A stretch of DNA of 64,000 nucleotides from Puccinellia tenuiflora (GCA_012064385.1 QRDG01000238.1:965703-1029702); one strand, 5' to 3'. Shown: positions 12,995-24,079, counted from the stretch's first letter. Translations and numbers: made by a program. The notes: generated by a model from the letters alone, not told the origin.

Positions 12995-13894
12995 CACTTG
13001 AAGCTCAGATATATATGATTGAATAAACTATGTGCTGAAAATCGTTTCGTGGATAGCTTTTCTTCTCGCTGTCCAGATAGCCCACAGGGTCATAACCATC
13101 AACGTGAAATCAGCATGTGGTAAAGATCCACTTAGCAAGAAAATCCAATGTTTATCATTCGGTTACAGGTTTGAGCTGACATGGTCTGCTACCTGCTCAT
13201 CGCATAAGGCCCAAACTGAGCGCGCCATCAAACAGTCAACCAATGAGTGGCGCCAAGAATCATCATCACCGCAAAGCGAGCAAGTGTTTGTCGTGGCCAT
13301 GTTCCTCCGCATCAGAATGTCCTTGGGTGGTAAAAAAAATTGAGCAAGCCTCCAAACAAAAACCTTTAACTTGGAAGGAACTTTCAATTTCTTCCAAACT
13401 GTCGACCACCCAATCTTTTCATTCTCCATATTAGACAAACCAGCCCTACTATCCAACCAGCCTTCACGCCTCATTTTTGTTAAAGCAGGCATTCTGTACG
13501 CTGAACTGACTGACAAGAGACCCTTTCGGTCATAATGCCACGGCCAAAAATCGCGGACCGGTGTCGTGCACGAGGGAATGGACAAAATGGCCGCAACATC
13601 CATGGGAAGGAAATTGTCGCAGATCAATTCCTCCTCCCATCTAGCATTTGTGTGGTCAATAATTTCATGAACATACCGTGGAGGACTGACAATACGAGAC
13701 ATCAGAGGTCGCAACACTGTGACTCTCGGTAGCCAATTATCTTTCCAGATTTTAGTTGAACGACCATCTCCAATTCTTTTGATTATACCCTGCGCAAGAA
13801 CATCCCTACCCTTAGCTCGCCAAATCTGTGACGGGTGAGACCCAAATTGAGCTTGAAGAATAAAACAATTAGGAAAATAGATCGCCTTGAGTAA
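12995..13894 (-). pseudogene. LINE fragment: C-terminal zf-RVT region
   Basis: A minus-strand frame (core 13163-13717, extending to about 13890) reads the typical region after plant LINE reverse transcriptase: a GRSTKIWKDNWLP-like stretch, WKKLKVPSKLKVFVWR, and a zinc-binding CSLCGDDD...H motif. No reverse transcriptase core is present. The upstream part was cut away at 13894 by insertion of a polyadenylated retrosequence whose target duplication GCCTTGAGTAA lies at 13884-13894. The frame is open over about 230 codons, so this copy is less decayed than the LINE before it. Confidence 0.75.
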
Positions 13895-14133
13895 TTTTTT
13901 TTAGAGCAACCACATATTTCATTAATCGAAAATCAAATTATATGAAGCAGCACATGTAGACACTAAAAGACAGACCGGGATAAAATGATTATCCTGAAAA
14001 CTTTGCAGAAAACATCTTAAGAGATCAAGAAATACAATAAGATCCCTAGGATTTCCTGCAACCACCGAAACTAGCGGCCGCCGCCCAACTCCAACGCCGT
14101 CAAGACGCACGCTGGAAGAGATGCCGAGCCTAC

Positions 14134-17100
14134 TGAAGGGTCCGTTGCATAGAAAACAAAAAAATTCCTACGAAACAAGCGGAAGAAACCCAACGGGTCT
14201 AGATCTACTAGATGAAGTTAGCGAGGAGGAGATCCAATCTCTTACCCTTGAAGAACGAGCAAACGCATTTTGTCAATGCAGGGGTTGGTTAGTCGATCCC
14301 CGCAACTAGACTTATCTAGTCGCGAGGAGATGTATTATCCGATCTGAGATCCAATCCGATGGAGCACCGCACGAGCAGCACCTCCGCGGTATCCACATGT
14401 TCAGCTTGATGTATACTTATTCTCCTTGATCCCGTAAGCGAGGAAGAAGTGGCTCGCGAGATTCCAGCAGCACGACAGTGTGGTGGTGGATATGGTGGAG
14501 AAATTTCTGCAGGGCTTCGCCAAGCGGCTGCGGGAGAGAGGAGGGAGGTGGAAGAGGGAGGCGGCGGCTAGGGTAGGAGGGTCTCACGCCCCAGCCCTGC
14601 CCTCCCTCTTATATAGGCGTGGGGGGGGGGGTTGACTTGGCCCCTCCCCAAGCCCTAGGGCCGGCGGCCAAGGAGGGAACTTGCCCCCCAAGGCACCTCC
14701 TAGGGTTTTGGGTGCCTCCTACTTATGTGGCCGCATGGGCCTTTGGGGTTAGGTGCGGCCAGCCCATGTGGGCTGCTGCACCTCCCCTCGGTCCATGTGG
14801 GCCCTTCCAGGTTCGTGGGCCCCACTATGGAACCTTTCGGAACCTTCTAGAATCTTCCCGGTACTCTGCCGGAAAATTCCCGAACTTTTTCGAAACCTGG
14901 AAAACCACTTTCCATATATGAAACTTTATCTCCGGACTCTTTCGGAGCTCCTCGTGATATCTAGGATCTCATCCAAGATTCCAAATCAACATTTGATTAC
15001 ACCATTAATTATCTTAACCCAAGCCCTAGCTACAGCGAAGCGTTAAGTGTGTGACCCTACGGGTTCGATGTAAGCCCCACTTAGCGGAAATGAACATTTC
15101 GCCAAGTAGAACCACAATTGGATTACATCACATGCACAAGTACGACACAAAAAGATAAATAAACATAGTTCAAAATACTTTTATTACATCACAGGGGATC
15201 ATACGTCCCGAATACAGCGGAAGCAATCACTCGTCTGAGTACAGACTACATCAACGGCCATAGGCCAGAAAATAAAAGAGGACCCGCCCACAGTGGTCTC
15301 AGGCTGCCGCCTAGGATCTCGATCTACAAGTCGTAGTCAGCGTCGAACTCTACGTAGTAGCCTCCATCTGGATCGTTGTAGTCTTCTGCCGCTCCTGCAT
15401 CGGTGAAAACACGGGCACCGGACACCCGATGGTATGAGTACGGGGGTACTCAGCAAGTCTTACACACAAGAGGAAAAGAAGGTACCATCCACATGCATTG
15501 GGATTGAAAAGGGGTTGTATGTGGACTTGCAGCAGCAGCACCTAACAACTACAGAAGACATGCTACAATTTGCGTCTAATTAGAATAAGGGAAGAGAGCG
15601 CTTGTGCTACTGGGCTAAACTACTCACCAAGCAATACCCGTCCTGAGACAACTCCATCGTATCATATACCCACGAGGAAGAAGTCCGGACACTCACACGT
15701 TGATCAAATTTTAGCAGGTTTATTATTCGAATATGGCTATTTACTAGTCAATTTAGCTATTTAAGATATACGGTGATGTCTATGATCTTTTTAGCCAGCA
15801 CATTACCCAAGTCGTCCATAACCGCGGACTCGGCTTTTCGAAAAGATTTAACCCTGCAGGGGTGCCCAAATGTAACCATACACGTTCAATCAACCACATG
15901 CCACAGAGGCATTTAGGTATCTCAACACGACCTTCCCCATCACTACTACATTGGATAGAGAGCCACCTATCTGAGACTGATCCACGTGGGGAGCCCGGCC
16001 GAAACTCCTTTGTGGGCCCAAACGTTGCGAGGACGCCTTCGGGAGGATAACACTCATACGATTGCTCCTCCTTCCACATGCGGTTAACGCTCATGCCGCA
16101 AACCTATATGCAGTTCAAAACATCTTGTTTTCTTGTATATGGTCCAAATGGTAAACACCCGAACTAATTCGTGGCTCCCTAACCAATATAGCAGATCCGA
16201 TACTGAGTTGCGGGGGGTTCCATAAGTCTTCCCACGTGTGGGTAGGGCGCTCATTCTTGGATAAGCGGAAAAGAACGGTTTTTCCTAGGCGACACTAGCA
16301 GAACAAATCACCATAATTGGCCTTCCGCCGGTGCCTTATCATTAATATAACAACAGTGATTCCCACATAGCAAGTCTTCAATTATTTAAGATATACCAGC
16401 TAAACATGTGATAGACCACAACCAACTCCTAAGCATGCTAGTAGATAGGAACTGGAAAACAAGCATAGGATATAGGCAGGCATATCAGGAATATCTGGAC
16501 TTCTAACAGGCTATGCATTTCTAGTAGGAATCGTAAGACACAACAGAACGGAAGTCCTAAAGCATGCAAGACAGGAATAGGCATCACATGAGAAAGTTGG
16601 GGAGGGGCTGCTTGCCTGTTGGATCCTCGGAGGTGTCGGGGTAATCAGCAACGTCGTCGTCTACGGTAACCCCAAAACATAACAAAAGGAAAATCAATAC
16701 AAATGCTTTCGAACAAGGATGATGACATGTTCAAATTAAATATGCAACAATTTAAGTGCTAATCATTTTATTAGGCAAGGTTAAAGTAGCTCATTGCAAT
16801 AATATAAACATCTTATGCAATTAAAGCATTTTTAAAGTTCCATTAATGGATTTTCTATTTGTCCCGAAAGTTATATTGTGTATTAAATGCATGAAAAATT
16901 ATAAACAGGTAGATAACATTTTTGGCTACAATTTAACATAAAATTCATAATTTTTGGAATTCTAAAACAAAAGTTATGAATTTTGCAAGATTAAATTAAT
17001 TAGCAAAAGATTTAATTAATTTAGCCATTTAAATTAATTCCGAAATTCAAACAAAATTCATATTCGGTTAGTTTTTGATTTTCTGATTTGAAAACATATT

Positions 17101-19302
17101 TTTATTGCAATTTTGACCAATGGTAAAACCATTATTTAATTATTAGAAAAACAGGACAGAAAACAAAAGCAGGGGCCTAGTTGTAAAAGATTTTCGAAAA
17201 CTGGGGGGTTTCTGCAATTTCATCAGATCTGGATCTGGGGAAACATTTTATACCGGGTTGAAACTTACACATCAGTATGACATGTGGGACCCATGGACCC
17301 ACTAGTCAGTGACTGGAGAAAAAAGGAAAAAGGGGTGGAATTAACGCCGAATCGGGGACTCATCCCGCGATCGATCTGGTGAGGCAGGGGTCGATGACCA
17401 ACTGGATTGAGATCGAATCGTGTCTACAAGAGGATCTCACGGAATAAGTAGCAGGTCGGTGTCGTTAACTGAATTTAGACAGCAAAAGTTCAGACTTCAG
17501 TGTTCAGAGAGACGTCGACGAACGATCCGCAGCGAGCGCTGCTCTTTTCTATGCACGTCCAGGAGCTCCGGGGTGCAGGTGTGACCTGTGAGGTGGTGCA
17601 GCGGGTGTCGGCTACGCCGGAGCGGCAAGTACAGGGACGAGCGGCTCTGAGAGAAGGACTCGTGCTTGTGCGCGACGCGACGGACGACAGAGGACGATGC
17701 GCACGACGGCGGCATCCAGAGCAAAGGGGAGAGGAAGGGGAGGTTGCCCGGCGGCGGTGATACTCACCGAGGATGGAGGAGAGCAGATCGTCCGAAGTAG
17801 GCGATGGCGACGTGCAGGTGAAGACGAGGTAGTCGACAGTGACCGGGACGTGCTCCCGCAGCGTAGACGAAGAAAAGGAAGCAGAGGTAGCAGATCTTGG
17901 TGTAGTCGTTCGGCTCCAGCTCCGCGTGGTCGTGGACGTCGACGTACTCCGCTATCCCGACGTGTCCTCCATGGCGGCGGTGGCGTTCTTCTCCGGTTGG
18001 ATTTGGTGGGGGTCGGGAAGAGGAGAAGAAGCAAAGAGGGAGAGAGATGGTGGCGGCGGAGAGGGAAAAGGAAGAGGCGCTAGGGTTTGGAGGAGAAGGG
18101 AGCGGCACGGCGCTGGCTTTATAGGGGGATAAAGGTGGCGAGGTGCCATGGTGGAGGGGGAAACAACGGCACGGTCGCGAGGGAGCGACAGCGACGTGCA
18201 GCGCGTCTGTCCGCGGAAGGCGACGGCAGGGACGGTAACGGGCCAAATGGGCCGGTCCGGGAAGGGAAAGGGCCAGGGAAAGAAAGGAGAGGGAGAGAAG
18301 AGAGAGGGCTGCGGCCTTTTTCTTATTTTTTTCTTCCTTTGCTTCTTTTCTTTTTCCAGGGAATAAAAGAGAGAGAAGAGAATTATTTTTGTAAAACCAC
18401 AAATGCAACAACAATGATGATGTCATGATGATGCACAAATTAAATTAACAAGCAAGAAAATAAAAGGGGATTACTTTTGGGATTTTACATTCGAGAACAT
18501 GCAGACATGATCTAATCAATAACCAGTAGCGGGACCGGGATGTCCATATTGGTTCCTACATATTCAACGAAATTCTTTATCGGTTGAACCACGATGTCGG
18601 GGATTTAATTAATGCCATATACGATTCACTTTGTCTCACAATATATCACTTGCCCGAGATTTGATCGTTGGTATCACCATACCTAGTTCAATCTCTTTAC
18701 TCGTTCCATCATATAGGATCCCCGTGACTACCACTTAGTCACATGTTTGCAAACTTACGGATACTATATTGCCGAGAGGGCCCAGAGATATCTACTCCGT
18801 CATATGGAGGGACAAATCCCACTCTTGATTCATGTCACCCAGTAAGTACCATCGAAAATATATGAAAGCCATCTTTATAATCACCCAGTTACGAAGTGAC
18901 GTTTGATATCCACAAAGCATTCATTCGGTAAACGGGAGTGACACAATCTCATGGTCTAAGGAAACTATACTTGACATATACAAAAGCGTTAGCAAAGAAA
19001 CTATGTGACACGATCAATTGCTATGCTTTATTATTGGGTCTGTCCATCACATCATCATTCTCCTAATGATATGATTCCGTTATCAAGTGACTATAACAAG
19101 TCCATGGTTAGAAAATCTTAACCATCTCTTGACTAACGATATAGTCTAGTAAAGGCTTACTAGGGACACTTTGTTGTTTATATTCCACACATGTATTTTG
19201 TTTCGGGTAATACAATTATAGCATGGATAATAAACATTTATCATAAAGATGAAATATGATAATAAACAACTTTATTATTGCCTCTTGGGCATATTTCCAA
19301 CA
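14134..19302 (-). mobile_element. BARE1/Angela-type Copia solo LTR (itself interrupted)
   Basis: On the minus strand it starts TGTTGGAAATATGCCC at 19302, the hallmark start of the BARE1/Angela LTR, and ends ...GGACCCTTCA at 14134. Internal landmarks include the 'GTGATGGACAGACCC' stretch near 19045. No primer-binding site, polypurine tract or coding region lies next to it, so it is a solo LTR. The flanking five bases are CCTAC (14129-14133) and CCTCC (19303-19307), a target duplication with one mismatch. It is split between 15068 and 18490 by another solo LTR. An 11-G run lies at 14621-14631. Confidence 0.85.
15069..18489 (-). mobile_element. Solo LTR (3.4 kb) inside the BARE1/Angela-type LTR
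   Basis: The ends are TGTAAGCCCC... at 15069 and ...GGGATTTTACA at 18489; read on the minus strand it begins TGTAAAATCCCAAAAG. The 5-bp target duplication TTCGA is perfect (15064-15068 and 18490-18494). It has no coding capacity; the GC-rich segment at about 17500-18250 gives long open frames on both strands that resemble nothing I know. Minus orientation is inferred from its shared cassette (15807-15863), which matches those of the plus-strand LTRs at 2167 and 59164 only when reversed. Confidence 0.85.
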
Positions 19303-19679
19303 CCTCCACCATTGGAAGATCCAGAAAAGCACCATCGCCAACAAGTCTTTATGAGTTGATAAACAGGCTTGTTGCACACAGCAAGGCACATGTCGCTGTG
19401 GCACGTCGACCGGATACGACCCGTGCTGTCTTGTACCAAGATCCGCCGCCTCACATCGACGAAGTCGGAGAAGAACGATAGATCCACCACCTCCGGATCA
19501 ACATCCTCGCTCCAGAGAAATCACCTCGGCCACCAGCTCAGTCGCAGATAACGACGAACGCCAGCGACACGTCGAGAAACAGAATATGGAGGAGTTGTTT
19601 CCGCCGCCGCCTGTTAGGAGGAGAGGAAAAGAGAATATTGTATGTCACGTCTGCGCGGTTTTGCCTTGAGTAACCTTGG

Positions 19680-20433
19680 GTACTCAAGTTGGGAATGGTC
19701 CGGGTCGCCCCGTCGGGTCACTGGCCCGACCCGACAAATCAAGGCCAATGGGCCGGTGGGTCGGCCTTGAGCAAAGCTCGGGTCAAAGGGAGCCGGCACC
19801 GTATGACCCGACGGATCAGCGGGGTCGACCCAGTCGACGGGTGGTAGCCGCAGCCGGCGGCGGTGGCGGCGCTGCGGGACGCGCAGAGGTGGAGGATGTT
19901 GGAGTTGACGAAGGCGAGCGAGGTCCTGGCGCCGACGTCGGCGACGAAGCCGGCGACGCGGGCGTTGTTGAGGCGGATGACGAGCTCGTGCGCGTCGATC
20001 TGCGACCCGCGCCCGGAGCCGAGGAGCGCGCCGCTGTTGCCGACGACGGCGCAGGTCGGGAAGCGGCGGCCGAGGAGGCCGGTGAGCTCGTTCATGACGC
20101 CGGCCATGTTCCCGCTCCCGGCGTGGCGGCGGGCGGCGAGGAAGGCGCGGAGCGACGCGCGGAAGGACGCGAGGAGGGATCCGTCGGAGGGGAGCGCCAG
20201 GACGGGGACGCGGAGGCGGAACACGGTCCTCGGCCGCGGCGGTCCGCCGACAGGGGGACGTACAGGAGGCGGAGGTAGAGGAGCACGGTGGAGGCGAAAT
20301 GCCCATTGGGCCAGTGAGGCCACAGCCATTTTTGGAATGGGTCGACCCATGGCCCCTCAAATTAGCCTCGAGGCCATGGAGGCCAGGTCCAAGGCCAGGT
20401 CAGGGCCGACCCATTCCCATCCTGATTGGGTAC
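19680..20433 (-). mobile_element. Putative non-autonomous DNA element carrying a GT29 gene fragment
   Basis: This GC-rich block has imperfect inverted ends: GGTACTCAAGTTGGGAATGG near 19677-19700 and, reversed, GTACCCAATCAGGATGGGAATGG near 20433. Both ends continue into sequence rich in GGGTCGGCC-like words. Between them is a fragment of a host-type glycosyltransferase gene. That layout suggests a Pack-type gene capture, but I found no clear target-site duplication and cannot name the superfamily. Confidence 0.4.
19870..20232 (-). pseudogene. Captured fragment of a sialyltransferase-like (GT29) gene
   Basis: Within a minus-strand open frame (19739-20350), about 120 residues match the N-terminal catalytic part of plant sialyltransferase-like proteins, Golgi glycosyltransferases of family GT29. 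The key sign is sialyl motif L: CAVVGNSGALLGSGRGSQID followed by ELVIRLNNA and GFVADVGARTS, then FVNSNILHLCA. Motif S and the rest of the catalytic domain are missing, and the frame runs into unrelated sequence on both sides. There is no obvious N-terminal membrane anchor. The frame is undamaged across the fragment, which suggests recent capture or limited decay. A functional enzyme is unlikely. Confidence 0.75.
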
Positions 20434-20457
20434 GGTAAAAGCAGTTATTAGATACAA

Positions 20458-21403
20458 GGGAGAATCTAATCAAAAGCGCCGCACCGGAAGGTTGAGAATG
20501 CGGCGGGCAGATTGCATGCTCTTTTCCCTATAGGGAAGAGCACATGCATGCATGCAAGATTCTGCCACCTCATAGATGACGTCAGCACATTAATTACAAA
20601 ATTCGAAAATTTGAACTAATTTTTCTTCTAAACCGTTTGTCCGATTATCAATCCGTTTATACTGTTAAATTCGTCTCGACGAGGCCTTCAAAACTAGATC
20701 CACTATTAATATGTTTTGACGAACTTTTTTTTTTCCGCACAAGTTACCAGATTATAGTACTATGGCTACCAGATTAGCATCAAAGAGCTACCCAGATAAT
20801 TATACATGGTTACTACATAACTTTTTACACGTTTGTAGACAATTACAGCACATCTACATATGTAGTGTGATGAAATTTTTTTTCACATCAGATTACAACA
20901 TTATGCCTACCAGATTAGCATCGAACAGCTACTATGATAATTATACATGGTTATCGGATAATTTTTCAAAACTTTTTTTAACATTGCAATGATATATACA
21001 ACTTGAGAGTTAGATTTCAACTGTTTTCAAGACCTAAGAGATGATATTATTGCACATATACCAATATCATGTTGTCTTAGATTAGTGTAGAATTGTGTAC
21101 AGAAACCTGATAACCAAGTTATTATAATCTGGTAGGTTAGTGATAACAATCGGGTATCTGCTGACGAAAAAAAAAGTTGTCAAAACATGCCAACATGTGA
21201 TCTAGTTTCGTAGATCTCGACGTGACTAAGGCAACGGTGAAAACGAATTTTTAATTGGATTATCGGTTTGAGAGATAAAAGTTTTTTAATATAATGATCA
21301 AAAGGAATATAAGATGACATCATCGCCACGTCACCGTATGCATGACTACTGAAACTGCCGCACGAAGGCTCGCTTAATGCGACGGCGCTAGTTAGTCCTA
21401 TCC
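20458..21403. mobile_element. Mutator-like non-autonomous element with long terminal inverted repeats
   Basis: The left 260 bases (about 20475-20735) and the reverse complement of the right 260 bases (about 21150-21389) match in patches all along: AGCGCCG at the ends, a TGACGTCA/TGATGTCATC region, AAACCGTTTGTCCGATTATC against AAACCGATAATCC, and a CTAGATC...TGTTTTGAC block ending in a homopolymer run. Long inverted repeats like these are typical of Mutator-like elements. I could not read a 9-bp target duplication, so the ends are approximate. It encodes nothing recognisable. Confidence 0.6.
20757..20970 (+). repeat. Direct repeat inside the Mutator-like element
   Basis: The segment starting ACTATGGCTACCAGATTAGC (20759) is repeated with changes from about 20901 (TTATGCCTACCAGATTAGC), and both continue to GATAATTATACATGGTTA. 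The spacing is about 140 bases. Confidence 0.7.
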
Positions 21404-21596
21404 ATATGCGATTGAACAGATCAACGGGAGTTAGACGGGTACAACTATAAAAAGGGATCCCTTTGCAAAGGGAACTTTATTAGCTCCTAAGCATGCCACG
21501 TGGCGGAAGCACACTTGTCCCGCATGTAGAAAGCAAAATCGAATTTGAACACGAAGTGAAGGAAGCAAAAACGAATTTCCCCACCCCAGCTCCCCT

Positions 21597-21684
21597 GTAC
21601 ATCCGCGCGCACACGGGTGTACATCCGCGCGGACATCGTTGTACATCCGCGCGCACATCGTTGTACATTCGCGCGCACATCGGA
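21597..21684 (+). repeat. Tandem repeat, 22 bp x 4
   Basis: Four adjacent 22-bp units starting GTACATCCGCGCGCACA at 21597, 21619, 21641 and 21663 differ at a few positions. They lie inside the Mutator-like element. There are no spacers, so this is not a CRISPR-like array. Confidence 0.9.
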
Positions 21685-21768
21685 AAGTACAGAGTATATA
21701 GAACAGAAAGTACAGAATGTAGCCATTCGGATGTACAGATTAGTGCAAATAGGGTGTACAAGTACAGA

Positions 21769-22330
21769 GAAAACGGAGTACAAAGTACGTTGACAGCGGA
21801 TGTACAAGTAAGTTCAAACCCGAAGTACAGCTATGTTCAAACCGAATGTACAGCTATTCACCTTTTGGATGTACAAAAAAAAGTTCGTCAAAACCTATCG
21901 ACATGGGATCTAGTTTTAAAGATCTCGACGCGAGGAATTCAAAAGTAAAAACGGTTCGTAATTTGGATAACCGGTTCTAAAGATATTTCGTTTTTAAACT
22001 TCGGTTCAAAAAAATAAAAGGAAAAACTACCCTCCCACCGAGTACATGTACATAGAAAACGGAGTGCAAAACACGTTGACAGCGGATGTACAAGTAAGTT
22101 CAAACGCGAAGTACAGCTATGTTCAAACCGGATGTACAGCTATTCAGCTTTTGGATGTACAAAAAAAAAGTTCGTCAAAACCTATCGACATGGGATCTAG
22201 TTTTGAAGATCTCGACGCGAGGAGTTCAAAAATGAAAACGGTTCGTAATTTGAATAAGCGGTTCTCAAGATATTTCGTTTTTAAACTTCGGTTCAAGAAA
22301 ATAAAAGAGAAACTCACTCCCACCCGTACC
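21769..22330 (+). repeat. Tandem duplication of a 286-bp unit
   Basis: The unit beginning GAAAACGGAG at 21769 recurs at 22055. The two copies share the GTACAGCTATGTTCAAACCG stretch, an A-run, and GGGATCTAGTTTT(A/G)AAGATCTC. Divergence is a few percent by eye. Confidence 0.85.
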
Positions 22331-22492
22331 CTTCCTTTTCTCTCTCTTCCTCCCCACTTTAACTCCTGTTGCGACACGTGGCGAATATTCAAACAAAAGA
22401 ACAAAGGAGAAGGCGCCACTTGGCGTGAGTACAGCGGAGGAAAAGGTCCCTTCGCGAAGGGTTCCCTTTTTTTAGTGATTACCGAGTTAGAC

Positions 22493-24079
22493 TAGAGACA
22501 CGCACGAATTGACCAGGCCAAAGTATACCAACGGCTACAAGGGCCAGTTCGGTCATCTCTCTTTTGGTACTGCAACGACGACCCGTATGGATTAAAAAAT
22601 GGCCCAAAACTGTTGCTGTCAATCCCGAGAGAGATCCAGCTAGAACAAAATCGTTCTCTCGATCAGGAGGCCTTCTCTTGGAAAAGACACCCTCTTTTTT
22701 TATATACAGACAGCTCCAGATATAATTCCCCTCAAGAAAAAAAGCTCCAGATATAATTAACTCAAATCTATAGGCAACAGGTTTACGCCAAAGCGTCCAA
22801 GCTCAAGCTCAGCTAGTTCTATCGCCTTATAGTCCGAATATCACTTAGCCAATTAAGTAGCACAGTACACTTGTTAGGTTTTAATCATTCATGCATGTTC
22901 ACCTTTTTCATTTTGTCACTGTCCGTGAGCTCTTCCGTCGTTTCCTGCAAAAAGGTTCTTCCTTCCTTTGAATAGCTGTCACGCTGTCAAAGAACCATGT
23001 AGCTTATCGAATCTGTCATATGGGATCCATATATCTGCTTTTAGCGACAACTATGCTCATATATAAGGATAAAAATCTACTTGGAATTATTGGCTAGAGA
23101 AGCAACGTGTGGGCTAGATATATTTTTTAGGGAAACTGTGAGCTTTATTGATTATAAAATAAGGTTTTCACAATCATTTCTGGTCAGCTCCGCCGCACCG
23201 GTGGCACTGAACTACTTAAGACATCACTAGACTCACACTTTCCAAATTGTGATTGAGCATACGATATTTGATTACTCAGCCGGACAATCTTCCTCATCTT
23301 CAGTCGTCGATGCATGTGCATCAGGATCTTCATCTCGAGGTAAAGGCTCCATTTTGGCGAGTGATTTGTGGACTAGATATCTGCAAAAAAGGGATATAAA
23401 ATTCCACTTAAATACATGAACGGTTAACTAAAACGATTTTCTAATTATTTCTTAGAAATAAATGGTTCTCCCTCAGGATTTTTGATAAGGGGTTCAACCC
23501 TTTTTTGTGGGTAAGGAAGGGCTTTATAGATTTAATGTGTGGTTACAACCTCGCCCTCATAACCGGAGATGCATATTGATGTTGTGTATAGCCGACTTAC
23601 TTTGGCTGATCTTGGCGTGTATTCACATCAATTTTGGGGTGAGCGGTTTGTTAGTGGTCGTCTGTGGTGAAGTCAGGAGTCACTTGCTCAAGAAGAAGGT
23701 GATGGCGATGACTTGTGTTTCCTATATTGGTGGTGTTTTCTTTTCGGTGGTGCACGTGTTGTATATGTTGTGTGCCAAGTCGGCCGGGTGTGCCCTCAGT
23801 GTTGTTGTGTTCCACGATGACACCAGCGAAGGTGCTTGTATCGGGTTTCTACCTTTTTTTTTTACTAATTAACCGGTCATTTCTGTTCCACATTGTTATT
23901 ATTAAATAAATGAGATTTGTTGCAGTGTACGTGTTGTGTTTGTCAAGTAGGCCGGGTGTGCCTCGGGAGTCAGGGCTGTTGTGTTCAACGACGACCAGTG
24001 AAGGTGGTTTTATCAGGTTTCTACTGAGACAACATTTTTATTAAATAAAATGAGACAACCTTACCAATTTAGCTTATAA
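22493..24079. other. Intergenic sequence, no gene seen
   Basis: I see no coding region with recognisable homology and no boundary of a large element. A short duplicated motif (AGCTCCAGATATAATT near 22704 and 22742) and a diverged direct repeat (23750-24031) are the only structures noted. Open frames at 23507-23909 overlap that repeat and look like chance. Confidence 0.5.
23750..24031 (+). repeat. Diverged direct repeat of about 100 bp
   Basis: Copies at about 23750-23852 and 23922-24031 share GCACGTGTTGT/GTACGTGTTGT, GGCCGGGTGTGCC, a TGTTGTGTTC stretch and a GGTTTCTAC end, with many differences. About 70 unrelated bases separate them. Confidence 0.6.

Larger units (their letters stand above)
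13895..19662 (-). mobile_element. Polyadenylated retrosequence of about 0.6 kb, split by solo LTRs
   Basis: On the minus strand the sequence begins near 19662, runs to about 19303, continues at 14133-13903 and ends in a poly-A run (T-run at 13895-13902). The 11-bp direct repeat GCCTTGAGTAA flanks it at 13884-13894 and 19663-19673, as expected of target-primed reverse transcription. Once the LTR insertion is removed the unit is only about 600 bases and shows no reverse transcriptase. It could be a severely 5'-truncated LINE, a SINE-like unit or a processed transcript; I cannot tell which. Confidence 0.7.
21437..22483. mobile_element. Mutator-like non-autonomous element with 9-bp target duplication
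   Basis: The 9-bp direct repeat GAGTTAGAC flanks the element at 21428-21436 and 22484-22492, the duplication length of Mutator-like transposons. The termini are inverted: GGGTACAACTATAAAAAGGGA on the left, and on the right, reversed, GGTAATCACTAAAAAAAGGGA; both continue as a CCCTTYGCRAAGGG palindrome. The interior is made of short tandem repeats and a 286-bp duplication. Open frames on both strands are repeat translations, not genes. Confidence 0.8.

Noticed and set aside
17497..18438. Cluster of frames up to 224 codons within a solo LTR
   Set aside because: GC-rich low-complexity translations on both strands, inside LTR borders proven by a target duplication, with no known domain.
19614..20438. 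Functional sialyltransferase gene
   Set aside because: Motif S and the C-terminal half are missing and the frame ends in unrelated repeat-like sequence.
21597..21684. CRISPR-like array
   Set aside because: The 22-bp units are contiguous with no spacers, and the genome is a plant nuclear one.
21493..22495. Frames of about 150 codons with repeated peptides
   Set aside because: They are translations of tandem repeats in a Mutator-like element.
23507..23909. Frames of 121 and 64 codons, hydrophobic and Cys-rich
   Set aside because: They overlap a diverged direct repeat, have no homolog I recognise and no promoter or splice context.
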